64,000 bases of DNA from Sphagnum compactum. Its lineage: Eukaryota > Bryophyta > Sphagnopsida > Sphagnales. Under the pieces are notes generated by a model that worked only from the letters and a program-made list of their open reading frames with translations, was not told where the DNA came from and ran no database searches. The position numbers and the translations under genes were made by a program. The stretch is from the NCBI GenBank assembly GCA_965153455.1, contig OZ234497.1:20329872-20393871 (forward strand). Direction: 5' to 3'. Position 1 is the first letter of the stretch; every line of letters begins with the position of its first letter. This document shows positions 11,001 through 23,299 of the stretch, in pieces.

Positions 11001-11595
11001 GCACTCCAAAAGCTTAATTTGTTAGGGTGTTCTAATTTGAAAGAACTATCTTCATTTATTGGTTAATTGAATGCACTCCAAAAGCTTAATTTGTTAAGGT
11101 TTCCTAATTTGAAATAATTATCTTCATTTATTGGTTAATTAAATGCACTCCAAAAGCTTTATTTGTCAAAACGTTGCAACTTGAAAAAATTACTTTCATC
11201 TATTAGCCAATTGAATGCACTCCAAATTTTTATTTATAATACTTTTACAACTTGAAAACATTGTGAAAGAAGTAAATTCATTTATGGACGAATTGAATGC
11301 ACTCAAAGTGTTTCATTTGTCAAGGTGTTCCAATTTGAAATAACTAGTTTCATTTATTGGTCATTGAGTACACTTGAAAATCTTGATTGGTGTGAATGCT
11401 TCAACTTGCAAGAATTGCTTACATGTACATTGGCCAATTAAATGCACTCCAAAAGTTTTAGTTGTGGGAGCTTAATTTGCATCAACTTATAAGAATTACT
11501 TATGTTTATTGGCCAATTTAATGCATTCAAGGAACTTAATTTGTTAAGGTGTGTTTGAATTTGAGATAATTGCTTTCATCCATTGCCAAGTGTAT
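6086..11595 (+). repeat. 72-bp tandem array of LRR modules, ~77 units
   Basis: Unit starts can be followed from 6086 at strict 72-bp steps through unit 60. The exceptions are deletions of 1, 2 and 2 bp in units 28 (8030), 51 (9685) and 55 (9971). Unit 61 (10401) and units 65, 66 and 68 carry further deletions, and after unit 71 (11115) spacing becomes irregular. The last partial unit is cut at about 11590, where a CACTA-like end begins. Units 39-41 (8821-9036) are nearly identical. Units 21 and 23-26 resemble 33 and 35-38, a 12-unit (864-bp) higher-order offset. Each unit encodes one 24-residue LRR. Confidence 0.9.
8084..11595 (+). pseudogene. decayed 3' half of the LRR array
   Basis: After the frameshift the repeats continue in another frame. 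Unit 30 starts with TAA (8173). A second long open stretch (8176-9738) codes units 30-51. Breaks then follow: a 2-bp loss near 9738, TAA at 10019 with a 2-bp loss, TGA at 10236, TAA at 10368 and TAA at 10544. Stops occur in most units after 10900. Divergence from the consensus rises steadily towards 11590. No promoter or start context suggests an independent gene, so I treat this as the untranslated or pseudogenised tail of the HNL LRR exon. Confidence 0.75.
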
Positions 11596-12521
11596 CACTA
11601 GTAGAAAATCTTTTTTTCCAACTAACCCGCTTTCAACTTGATGTCATCTTCGACTACGTTTCAATTGTAATTTGTTGAATATTTAAAAAGTTTATTCACA
11701 ATTTCCAACTAAATTGAGCCGCCTACTTTTTTGGTGGACAAATGAAGGTGAATCCCAAATATTTTGGAGCTCATGGAATATTCTTAGCACCCCCATGGTC
11801 TACAATTGAATTCTAGTTGAAATGTTGACTTGGAAATTTACATAGTCTATAGTCAAGCCTCTCGAGGTGATGTGTCCCATGGTGAACTACCTTGGTCAAT
11901 TATGAAACATAATGATGGATGATAGATCACATGTTGATGGATAACATTGAGATTGGGACTAATGTCTTCGTTGCAAGTGCACGGCAAGACTATCTCTCGA
12001 CTATGACTACAAGTTGAAAGGCAAAAAATAAATGTTGAATAGTTTTACATATTATGTTGACACCTCAATTGCAAATGTTATTTAACAAACATGACAATAA
12101 CCATTGTGCCATGCTCTACAAACATTAGTATATATGCATGGTTCTAGTTTTAAGAAACAAATATTTATTGAGGTTGTCAAAGCCAACAAAGTCATAATGA
12201 TGAAAATATGTTATTTCTATTTGAAATACCCCAATAGCTAGATTTTGAAAACTATCAAGTTATTTGATGATTTGTCAAAAAATTCAAATCCTAGGTTCTA
12301 CGATAGATGGTGGGCAAAAATGATTTAGCTTCCAAGAAAACATTATTCACATTAGGTTGTGACCTTTCACCTAACTCCCTATTAAAACACATTTGGCATT
12401 GAAAAAAAAAAATATAATAAAACTAGTTTTCTCTATACTTCAATGCATGATAATATATATATGGACAAGGATAGTTGATGCCCAAGAAAAGAAAGGATCT
12501 TTTCATCAATAGAAGCATTGT
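11596..12521. mobile_element. CACTA-like end abutting the LRR array; otherwise gene-free
   Basis: Sequence cactagtagaaaatc at 11596 interrupts the final LRR unit and resembles the terminal repeat of CACTA elements. The following 900 bp has no recognisable protein. No opposite-orientation end was identified, so element size is unknown. The same start word recurs at 12522 in the same orientation. Confidence 0.4.
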
Positions 12522-15500
12522 CACTAGTAGAAAAAGGCTAAAACGTAACCAAATGATTTGTGACTACATGTGACTAATTGTTGTTTACAACTAACATTGG
12601 TTACATTTGTGAATGAAAATCACATCACACATTTTTTGGTCACATTTATGACTATGTTGTAACTATTTATAGGTTTTTCATTCTTCCAATAAGATGATTT
12701 TTCATGTTGTTTTCCTTTTAGAAAGCCTTTGTATTGCCCATTCGTTGCAAAAGTGACCAAAAAAATGATGACTAATATATATTTATACATTAAGTTATGT
12801 ATGTTACTAATTTTGTATAGGGTAAGTCATGTGTTTTATGTCATGGTAACTAACAATTATGTATAGTAAACCTTATGTATACATTATGTACTCCACATTC
12901 ATAATGGTATATATATGTATTATTCTCGTGGATTAGTTAGGCATGGTTTGAAAAAAATATTATTTTATATTAGCCTCATATTAGGGTATATGTAAAGATG
13001 AAAATACATCAATCATCCATAGGTGTATAAAAAACAATTACAATAATTATCATAGAAATATTGTGATTAAATTAATTGTCAAATATATATATAAATAATC
13101 AAGTTATTTACAACTTAAAATCTAAAATTAAAATTCCTATTTAATATTTTACACTAATGATAATGTAATTCGATTAATTAATGTAATTATCATCATTATT
13201 GTCAAGTAATATATCTATTATTTATAATTACTTACTACAATAAATAATTATTTTTCCAATATAATTATTTTCTCTAATTATTAAATTTTTACAATTTAAA
13301 AATTAACTAAAAATTCTATAATATGTAATTTTACTTAGTAATAATATTGTTAATTTAAAATGTAAATGTAAATTTAAAATTCTTATGGTAATTTACTATA
13401 ATGTGAGTAATTAACGTACTTATTGTAATTAAATTAATTGAATTATTATAAAATATTGTTATGTAAAACCTATAATATTTTATTGAAAATGAAAAATTAT
13501 TATTACAATAGGAATTTTTACATTAAATTTTTAATACTTTTACAAAATTATAAAAAAATTATAGTAAAATATTGTAAAAAATTTATTTATAATAAAAAAT
13601 TTATTCATTTAATAGAATTATCATAAATAATTATATAATATTTAAGCTATTCATACGTTAAAAATTATATTTAAATTGGGATCTAAATTTTTTACACTAA
13701 TTATACTATAACTAGAGTAATGAATGTAATTATTGTAAATTATTATGTTTCTAACTTGAAATTACTTATTTATGGTTAACAATTACTATCACTACAAAAT
13801 ATTTACAGTAATCTAAATTAATTACTACAATTGTAATAATTTAATGGAAGTTCATGACTATATGTTTGGTGTATTTTTTTGACTTTCATCATTATGTGCA
13901 TATTCTTATTCAAATTAACAATTTCAATTTGTAAATGTTTTTGTCACATTGATGATTTCACCATATGTTTATGACGTTTGAATAGAATACAATATGTAGA
14001 GAATCAAATGTGATGAAAAAATGAGCCACCCTATCTTGCAACTACCCCACATGTCATTTGTGGATTGTGATTTAGTTGCAATAATTTATTGACAATCTCT
14101 TTTGAGCATACCTATCACCCGTGGTGTATAGGAGAATACACACAACTTTGTCCCATTGTGTTGTTCCTTTTTGTGACGCCATCTTTATTACAAATTGGTG
14201 TGCAACTTGGGGTTTAAAGTTAGATTCCAAAGATGTTCAAGGAAGGGTGGGCATGGAAATGGAAGCAAGTATGGTACAATCATTCCCAATGGAAACACCC
14301 AACATTTCATTTCAAACATGTGAAACATACTTTTGCATACATTTTGTTGTTTACGTGTTTATGTTATTTATTTCCATTCATTTGTGTGCTTTATTTCAAG
14401 ATCTATGGTCTTCAAGAATCAAATTTCATTGTTCTCTCTTAGTCTTTAATCTTGATGCACATGAATTAGTCTAGTTCAATGAGTCTTAGTTTCCTTTTAA
14501 ATATCATCTTCAATGAATTTCTTACATACACGTGGTCAAGATCAATTAGTGCACCTTCATAATTTTTGTCACAAGAGGTGTCAAACCACTGGCTTCTTTA
14601 AAAAATTTGATCAAATTTTATTATATACAACTTGAATGCATTTGAAAAATTTAACAAAAATGAGATGAAAAATTGAAAATTATATTTGAATTCTTTCAAC
14701 TTTGAAAGAAACACACCAAAAATATCATAATCAATGAAAGGTCAATTTTATAATGAAATGTATAATCAACATCACAATCCAAAGAAATATATGGTTTTAG
14801 ATTTTTGTTTATAATGGAATTGGTGAACATACTCACAACTTTGAAATATTTAATTTTGAAAGCTTGTAACATTTAGGATGAAAGAATCAAGTAAAAATTT
14901 AAAATGAAAACTTTACTATTACTACAAAAATGCCATACAAAAATGCCATTTTATGACTACGTCTGTGATTACATTTGAAATCTTATGTGATACATGTGAT
15001 AATATGTATGCATAGTTCATATTGAGTTGTCATTTGTCACCATTGGTCCTAGTCATACTATGTCCAACCATGTCTCTAGTCATTTAAAACATATGATTCC
15101 AATGTTTTTAGATGATGATTGTAAACATTTCAAACACCAATTGTAATCATTTTGAGCATACAATTGTAAACACAACAACCATTAGTTAAACCTAGGTTAT
15201 TGAATATAACATTAACATATTAAAAATAATAATTTGATTGATTAGTGTAATGCCATGTGTGTTTTTTAAATTTTTTCAAATGGAAAAATTTAAAAAATGA
15301 AAACTTATATTTGAAAATTTAGACTTGTGGTCACCTAAAGTAAGCATGGGATGACATTTGTTTTAACATGATTTCAAGATTAATTAAATACATCAATTAA
15401 TTTTTAAAAATTTATACATATGTAAATCAATCAATATTTGACATGTGGTAATTTTTGGACTAATAATGGGACACCACATGGGTATTGAAATGTTTAAAAC

Positions 15501-17432
15501 GAATAAAACTACATGACAAAGTTCATCATATAGAAACATGTGGCATTTCTTGACCAAACACAAAATGTCACATGTCAATCCAATAATCAAATGTGGTTAA
15601 TTTAAGGCTTAGGATTGGGATTAGGGTTTAGGTTGAAGCTAGGATTAAGGTTAGGGTTTAAGGTTTTTTGTTTTTTGATTTTTTGATTTAAAATTTTAAC
15701 ATGAAATTTAAGGCAAGGTGTCCCACCCTTCAATGCAATAACAAAATTTTAATTATATCTATCAATTGTATTTTCAAACCTAATTTTTTTATTTTCCTAA
15801 TTTGATTGGATGTTTTTAGTGATTATAAAATTTCATGAACTATATATTTTTGCAATTTCTTCTTTGATTAATAATTATCATGTACTAATAAAAAAACCTG
15901 AAAAAAATATGTATTTGTTTTCTAATTTGTAGAAATCTCAAATAAAATCATAAATTAAATATTCCTCCACTAATTAATGCAATATAAAAAAAAAAAGTTG
16001 AAGCTTCATGAAAGGGGGTGGGGGCATAATGATTACTAATCCTTGTTAACTAATATATAATTCAATTAACTTGAGAAGTCTCAGTCGTGAAAATATAACC
16101 TTAATCATGTAGTATTGACTATAATCATGTTAATCATGTAATAGTCACCATGACCAAAATTAGAACATAGTCATGTAGAATACTGATATAATCATAAGAA
16201 TGGCTCAATGGGTATGACAAAATGGTTTTTATCATTACATGATTCATTTTAGGATATTGTCCCACATTGTTATAGCCATGAAAGTTGGGATTTGGCATGA
16301 TGTTAAAACCATAAAATTTTGTCAAGTAAATATATCAATTGCTCATTAAGGTCCACCACCCTATTGAGGTTATTGAAAACATGTTAGATGCATAACAACA
16401 AGGCCATCAACTTCTAGATTCTTTCCAATATTAAGTTTTTTGCAAAAGGAATTATAATTGAAGACTTGGCCAAGCCCAATCATGTGTTCATCGAAGGCTA
16501 AGAAACTCTCAAAGGCTTTCAATATATTTCTAACTTTAAGAAGTTTCTTGGGTTACATCCTTAACACATTTATAAGATCCCTCCCATTCTTACTTAGAGA
16601 GTAAGTGTAATATTCTTTCTCTTTTTTTTTATAGAAAGGATCTTGAGGGATTTTGGGAGATTTCTTTTTATTTATAAGCCTAAGATTTGTCTCGCTTTTG
16701 AAAAGAAAGTAATTTAATTTAATTTAATTTTTTTTCATAAACTCGATTTTACACTTATTCGTAAACATAAGATCCCTTTCTCTCATAAGGACCACTTTTA
16801 AGGAGTAAAGACAATAATAAATATCCCTCCTCTTTTCTAAAAGAGTGTTTCTTGTGTAAGACAAGAAAGTCTCAAGATTGAAGCATTATTCCTCACATAA
16901 GGGTACTTGAAATTGGACTCGCATTTTGGGAACACCAACCTCACCTTATGGGCTTTATCCATTATAAGGCACCAAAAGGCAACCATTATCATGACCTTAA
17001 AACATAAGGACATTGCAAAAGTGAAGAAGGGTGGAGTTTAGGGTTTAGGGTTTAGGTTCTTGTGCCTACTTATAGATATAAGATTGTTCCCACTTTTAAG
17101 AGTAGGCATGAAATCCATGCTCCCTCTAGTAGAGATATATTCAAGCTACACTCCGAATGCATGGAGAAATCTCTCCAAGTGCTTGAGGTGTAAGGTGAAG
17201 CCTAGCTTGAGGGTGTTCCCAAAAAAAAAGGGGGGGCCTAGGACAAGGTTATATTTGAGTCCAATACCACATTTTGGCAATGTTTTTTTACCCGTTTTGC
17301 TTTCTCTCCATAATACCTACGATTTGTCCTAATTTTTTTTCTAGGAATTATATTCATGAATATAAGGTGTCCTTTAAATAAATGCACAAGGAAAATTTCT
17401 CAAAGTGCTTTTACATGTAGGGTAAAGCACGA
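12522..17432. other. gene-poor AT-rich region with CACTA-like ends
   Basis: cactagtagaaaaaggctaa at 12522 is a typical CACTA terminus, followed by tgtgactacatgtgacta. A related block follows a similar end near 14917 (tactattactacaaaaatgc, later tgactacgtctgtgattaca). 13100-13860 is almost purely A/T. Degenerate telomere-like tracts lie at 15613-15662, and three TTTAGGG copies at about 17035-17055. The 117-codon frame at 14121-14474 matches nothing I know. No gene is supported. Confidence 0.5.
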
Positions 17433-17620
17433 GGGCAAAGGCATTACCAAAATAAGGGCTCACAAGGCCGAGGGCATACCAAAGGGCAAGGGCATTACCA
17501 AAATAAGGGCTCACAAGGCCGAAGGCATTACCAAAGGGCAAGGGCATTACCAAAATAAGGGCTCACAAGGCCGAAGGCATTACCAAAGGGCAAGGGCATT
17601 ACCAAAATAAGGGCTCACAC
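17433..17620 (+). repeat. 51-52 bp minisatellite, 3.6 copies
   Basis: Units start at 17433, 17484, 17536 and 17588 with a core gggcattaccaaaataaggg followed by ctcacaaggccg. The last unit is partial. An open frame through the repeats (17356-17610) only reflects the repeat and is not called a gene. Confidence 0.9.
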
Positions 17621-18068
17621 GAGGTGATAATAGTTGAGGGTAGAAGAACATTATTTATTTATTTATTTATTTAGGTTTATCCAAGTTCCAACCCAGAAAA
17701 TAATGTCAAAATTTGATTAAATTTTTTTTCAAAAAAAAACACAAAAAAGTGATTCCTTAACTCGATAGGGAATATTACCCCCCTCCTTTTGTGGAAAAGA
17801 AAAAAGAGAAAAAGAATTAAAAAAAAGGAAAAAAAGGCAAAAATAAAATCCCTGATAACGAGAGGATTAGATACCAAAAAGAGAAAAGTGATTTTGCCAC
17901 TTGTCAAAAATGCCAAGCGGCAAGGATCCACCAAAAGTTGCCACTTGTCCACATCCTAGCAATCCCTAATGGCACCCACCCACTTGGCACAAAGGGGTAA
18001 GGATTTCACTATGTTCCCATTGGGTGTTAAGAGATTAGATTGATCACACCATTCAATTCTACAAAGGG
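17621..18068. other. gene-free; short ATTT microsatellite
   Basis: A (ATTT) run lies at about 17652-17672. Poly-A and poly-T runs follow. No coding signal is recognised. Confidence 0.5.
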
Positions 18069-18712
18069 AGGTCTACACTAGGTAGGTAGGTTGCTAAGTA
18101 GGTAGGTATGTGGGTCGGTAGGTACAAAACAAAAACTCCATAGATGAATAGGTAGCCATATTGAAAGATGAACATTTAGGTGGGTCAATAGGTAGATAGG
18201 TAAATAGGTAGGTGGATGAAAGGTAGGCATGTAGATGATTGGATAGCTAGTTATGTAGATGAGTAGGTTGGTGGATCAAAAGTGGGAATGTAGGTAGGTG
18301 GGTCGATAGATAGATAGCTAGCTTGGTAGTTAGGTAGATGAGTAGGTAGGTAGGTAGGTAGGTAGGTGAGTAGGTAGGTCAACATGTAAGTGGGTTGGTA
18401 TGTAGGTATCGAACTAGCTCAATAAATGGGTAGGTATGTGGATTGGAAAGTGGACATGGAAGTGGGCCTGGTAGATAGATTGGTAGGTAGGTGAATGAAA
18501 GGTGGACATGTAGGTGGGTTGGTAGGTAGATGAATAGGTAAGTAGGTAGGTAAATGGGTAAGTAGATGGATGAAAAAGTAAAGACAAAGGTGAGTCAGCA
18601 AATAAATATATATAGGTAGGTAGCTAGGTAGATTTGTAGGTAGGTGGACTGTAGGTGGGTGGGTAGGTAGGTAGGTAGGTAGGTAGGAGGGGATGGGTAG
18701 GTAGGTTGGTGT
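18069..18712. repeat. degenerate GGTA tetranucleotide satellite
   Basis: Over about 640 bp the sequence is dominated by gtaggtaggtag-type words interrupted by gatgaat, gtggat and gtgggtcggt variants. The purest runs are at about 18345-18368 and 18660-18690. It ends about 210 bp before the ATG of the LysM gene and therefore occupies its promoter region. Long open frames on the opposite strand here are repeat artefacts. Confidence 0.85.
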
Positions 18713-18920
18713 GCAGCTGCTGCATTTGGTCCGTGACGCTCTTCTTTGAGCTTCTTTGTATTCTTTCGCTACAATCTTTTGTTTTCCTGCACCTCGCAAT
18801 CGATCTGCACCACTGTTCTTTCTCTCTCTCTTGCCCGTGTTGGAGAGCTTAGCTAAGTTTGTCTTTGTTTGTTTGTTGTTGACAAGAAGGAAAGTGGGTT
18901 TTGAGAGAATTCGGTGAAAG

Positions 18921-20518
18921 ATGTCAAGTACAGGTGCAAATGCGACTCCCAATGGTCCACACAAAGTGGCAAAGAAAGTGGAGAGAAATGGGAAACATAT
19001 TGGCAAGGATGATGCAGACGACGACACGAACAAGAACGCCGGACTCGTGAAAGTAGCGGGTACAGTAGCAGGTGTAGCAGTGGTAGCTGGTATTGCATTC
19101 ACTGTGTATAAGAGTTTCCGCAACGAAGATCATCCTCTGGTCAATACTGAGGAAGGGATCAAGCAAGATGCCTCCAACGCCATCGATGGAACAAAGGTAA
19201 GTAATCCTCATGGCTCCTCTCTCTCTGTCTCTCTGTCTCTCTGTGAGTTTCAGGTTTCGAGACCTACTCGTGTGATCATTGGCTGTGTAGAAATGCTCTA
19301 AAAATACAAAGACAACGACCCAAGCTTGATTGTAGCAGCTTGGATCTCTGAATTGCAATACTAGAAACAGTTTCTGGATGCTGGGTCTGAGAATTTTGGT
19401 TGGGGTTTGCAGGGAAAGAGCTGGGGTTTTAGGAAGAGCGCAGAAAGTAAAGCCCAAGATGCAAAGAGCGACTTGGAAGGAGCGGGGAGGGACATCAAAG
19501 GAGCGGGGAGGGACGTCAAGGGAGCGTTGGCAGATGCTGGCAGTTCTCTCAAGCATAAGATTGAGGGAGCAGGTGAGAGAGTGGTGGATACGTTTGAGGA
19601 AGCGGGAGGGAGAGTGAAAGGGGCATTTGAGAAAGGCGGTCGAGAGCTTGAACACAAAAGCTGGGAAGCAAAGAGAGAGATAGATAGTAAAGGTCAAGAA
19701 GGGTGGGGTGGAAAGAGGGACAGGGTAGAGAACAAAGGTTGGGGAGCATCAAGGAATCATGAATTGGAAAACAAGAGCCAGGATGTGAAGCACGGGCTAG
19801 AAAACACTGGCAAAGAAATAGAGCAAAAATCCAAGGGTTTCTTTGGTAATGTGGAGAATAAAGCAAAGGATGCTTATGGGGAAGCTGAAGAGGGAGGAAG
19901 GGAGATCAAGAGCGGTTTCAGAGATGTGAGTAGAGATGCAAAAAATTTTGCAAACAAGGAGAAAGAGAAGTTCCAAGATGCTGGCTCTCATGTCTATGAG
20001 CAAGGCAAGGAAGCCAAGAAACGGATTGATGGCAAGGAGATTCGCATCCATAAGGGTGACACTCTTTGGGGCATTTCCCGAAAATACGGAGTACGAATTC
20101 TTACAACCCAAGTTTCTTTCTCTCTTTCTGTCTCTCTCTCTCATGTTTCAAATTCAATCAGAAATCATAATTTCTAATCTATGAACAATCTTCATGGAGA
20201 TTTTCTCCATGAGAGTATGGAGATTTCTCAAATCCTATGAGGGTTGTATGCAGGCAATCTTCATATAGGAATATTTTGTGATTTGCTTCGGTATCCATGA
20301 CACTCGTCTCCTCACATATGTGATGATGACATAGAAGATGGGAAACACACACACGGAGAATCTGAAGTATTTGTTGATCTCTGACTGACTCTTTTACTGG
20401 GATGTTGTTGCTGCTGCTGCTGCTGTTGCAGGTGTCAGTTGAATCACTGAAAGCATCGAATGGAATCCTTGCTGGAGACTACATATCTGCTGGTGACACA
20501 ATCACTGTCCCCTATTGA
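18921..20518 (+). CDS. membrane-anchored LEA-like protein with C-terminal LysM domain
   Basis: There are three exons: 18921-19196, 19413-20090 and 20432-20518. All junctions are phase 0 with GT-AG borders (gtaagt at 19197), giving 346 residues. Residues 1-40 are polar. Residues about 43-61 (LVKVAGTVAGVAVVAGIAF) form one hydrophobic segment. Residues about 93-300 are a highly charged Lys/Glu/Gly/Asp region with recurring KGA, AGRD, ENK and DAK motifs. It resembles LEA group 3/4 or apolipoprotein-like amphipathic repeats. Residues 302-346 are a LysM fold (IRIHKGDTLWGISRKYGV ... VPY), which in general binds GlcNAc-type glycans or peptidoglycan. The exon 2-3 intron splits the LysM domain. Orientation across the membrane and ligand are unknown. 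The combination, not the parts, is unusual; a role in stress or cell-wall attachment is inference. Confidence 0.85.
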
Positions 20519-23299
20519 TGATGATGGATTTTTTCCATAGCCTGTAGAACATGAACTGGGAGCTTGACAACTGTGGTTGTAGATTGGATTTTTATTTTTT
20601 TTTGGGTTCGTTTACAGTGTTATTGCTCCTATTGTGAAGGCAGGCAAGAAGTTGTCAATCATCCTTGTGTGACCCAATTTCCAACAGCAGCAGCCCAAAT
20701 AGAGGGATGTGTTGAATTGGAATGAGGAGATTCAGAGAGTTCTCCTTCAAGTGTAATTTTGTGACCATCCTTGGTGAAAAACTTGGACCTTTCCCAAGAA
20801 TGGGTTGTGTGCAGAAGAGGGGTGTGAGAAATGTAATTGTGAGAGTTTTGAAAGCTGTAGAAGTTGGTTTTGTTTGCTTCTCTTCAAGCTGGAGAAGTTT
20901 TGCTTGGAAATTCAGCTTGTGAATTGTTGAGGAAAGGAATTGGCTAATCGCTTTTCAAACAGTGAAAGCGTCTCTGCACCTTGTTTGTAAACAGCAGCAG
21001 CAGCTGCTACTAGTACGCAAGCTTCACAACAGGTGCGCACATGGTAGCAATTTGTAAAGTGACCCCATGTATGTAAGAATTCTGTTTGGAAACTGAAGAG
21101 TGATATATGAGATTTTGTGTTTCATACTTTGACCATTTGTTCTTGAGAGTGAAGACTTAAATGCAAAGAATTTTTTTTTTGCAAACTAGCATTTGGAATG
21201 ACCTTGTGTGAACCATTTTTCAAAACTTTTGGCTGCAAATTGTTGATAGCCTAGTGGGTTTGGAGTTAGTGTTACATGTACACATCTCTTCTCTGACTAG
21301 GTATGATTGGTTTTTTTTGGACTTGGGGAGTTCCCAGTGTGTTCCATATGGTTGGTTATATGATGATGTTCCCACCAAATTCCCAATGGTCATGTAGTTT
21401 GTTCTTGGTGTCTTTGGAAAGCTCTGGACGAGGAGGGGTGCCATGGGGCTTTGGTTCCATGGCATTTGGACTCGGGGTGCAAAAGTTCTTGAATATTGAA
21501 TGATTTCTTCACTGAAATTTAAATTAAATCGAGCTGAAAATTTCGGAAAATTGGAATGTGCCTTTGATGTTATTGGAAAGATCTTGATGAGCAGGATTTA
21601 ATGGAATTTATTTGGTATAATTATATATTTATTAATTATTTGACATGTTATTACTAAACTTGCCAAGGTACTATGATACTATTTGAAAATTTAAACACAC
21701 TTTCACAATATTTAAACTATGAGATTTGGATTCCAAATCATAGTTTACATGCCATTACTTATGCTTGTTGGTGCTCAAGCAACTCTAAATATCATTATGC
21801 TCTCACTCGCATGACCAAGCGCCCATGAATGCATCACCCCCATTTTCATGTTTTGAGGCCATCCAATTGGATGAACATCAATTTTAGAACCCTTGGTACA
21901 CTTTTAGAACCATGTACATACATACATCATCAGCCATGGGGAGAGGTTAGCTAGGGAATGAGAACCCAATGAAAAATGTGTCATGTTTGAACACTATCCA
22001 TCCATGGTGATGTGTTTGTGGGTGTGGCTCACTTTGGCCCACAATGAAAATACCTTATTACCTTGCACATGTCTAGAAACTTAAAATGCTTACACAATAA
22101 AGTTATTGTAATAAAATAACAACGAATCAAATTTCAATGATCATTGAAATTGATGATTCCCCCAAGTTTGATCTTGTATTTTGTGTTTTAGAATTTTCAC
22201 ACATTGTCATGTATGCATGCATACATTTGTGAAACAAGGTGTTCTTTTCTCAATAGAGAAACAAACCTTTGAAATGAATTTTTTCAATAAGGCAAAAAAT
22301 CGATTGTTATGAAAGGTTTAATGAATTTCTTGTATTCAGCAAGATATGTTGTTGAATTGGAAACATAGTAAACATGTTGAAGAAGAATAACACCACATTA
22401 AGGATTATGTCAATGTACCCTCTTCACCATTCATGGATGTTGAGATGGTACATTGATTTTTCAATCGAGCTATTAATTGTGGAGTTCATCCCAACACTTT
22501 CACACTCTTGTTTGTATTATTATTATAATGCTTATGATCAAACCTACTCAATAAGCTACTAAGTGTGTGGGCATTGGTATTCTAAAGTTGTTTGGTCATG
22601 ATCTTCATCCTTGTTTATTGCATACTAGTATTTCAAGTAAAATCAAACACATTTGTAGCATGTTTAGGATCAAATTTATTTTCCTCCTTTAGTTTGAAGA
22701 CTTTTTACAAGCATGTTGATCAATGTAGAATCATTATCTTTATTGATTTTTTTGTTTGCATCTTTTGAAGGTGGGCATATCAACCCAATGGTAACATTTG
22801 ATTGGTCTTAACTTTCATTGGGTTTTCAAGTTTTTTTCAAAAATTTATTTCAAAAACATTCCATGCAAGATGATAAATGGATTGAAGTAAGCTAGTGGTG
22901 CATCATGGGCATAATAAGAAGACCATGTAATGTCTTTTTGTCAACTTTACAATGGTGAGTCATTGGCACCATTCATTTGATGTTCATCCAATTAGCTAGC
23001 AAACAATTTTTATAATGCTTATATAATTTGGCTATGTCATATGAGGTGTGTGTAAGTTATGAGTTTTGTGGCAATTTTAATAATAAATGGCAACATGGAT
23101 GTTCATGGTTGTAAGCTTTAAATGTGACATGAATGCAAATCCAAACTAATATAAATGAGGTTATAATGTTGTCGTTGTGGTTGCAATTGTGTTACAACAA
23201 AGAACCATAGTGTACGATAATGTGAATCATGCAAAGTTGAAATATAAAATATTGTTCTAATAACTCAAACAAGGAAAAATGCTACTCAAATACTTGTTG
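20519..23299. other. 3' flank of LysM gene and gene-poor DNA
   Basis: 20519-21100 is probably 3'UTR or downstream sequence; a 66-codon frame at 20722 has no known motif. From 21500 the sequence becomes AT-rich with only short random frames. No RNA gene or domain is recognised. Confidence 0.45.

Noticed and set aside
6086-11595. Could the regular repeats be a CRISPR-like array?
   Set aside because: Units abut without unique spacers, encode LRRs, and the window is clearly plant nuclear DNA.
14121-14474. 117-codon plus-strand frame in AT-rich DNA
   Set aside because: No recognisable motif, no splice or start context, composition like surrounding non-coding DNA.
17356-17610. 84-codon frame with KGITKIRAHKAEG repeats
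   Set aside because: It is the translation of a 51-52 bp minisatellite with changing unit length and no gene context.
18419-19123. 234-codon minus-strand frame rich in Leu/Pro/Thr/Tyr
   Set aside because: It is produced by the GGTA satellite and overlaps exon 1 of the LysM gene in antisense.
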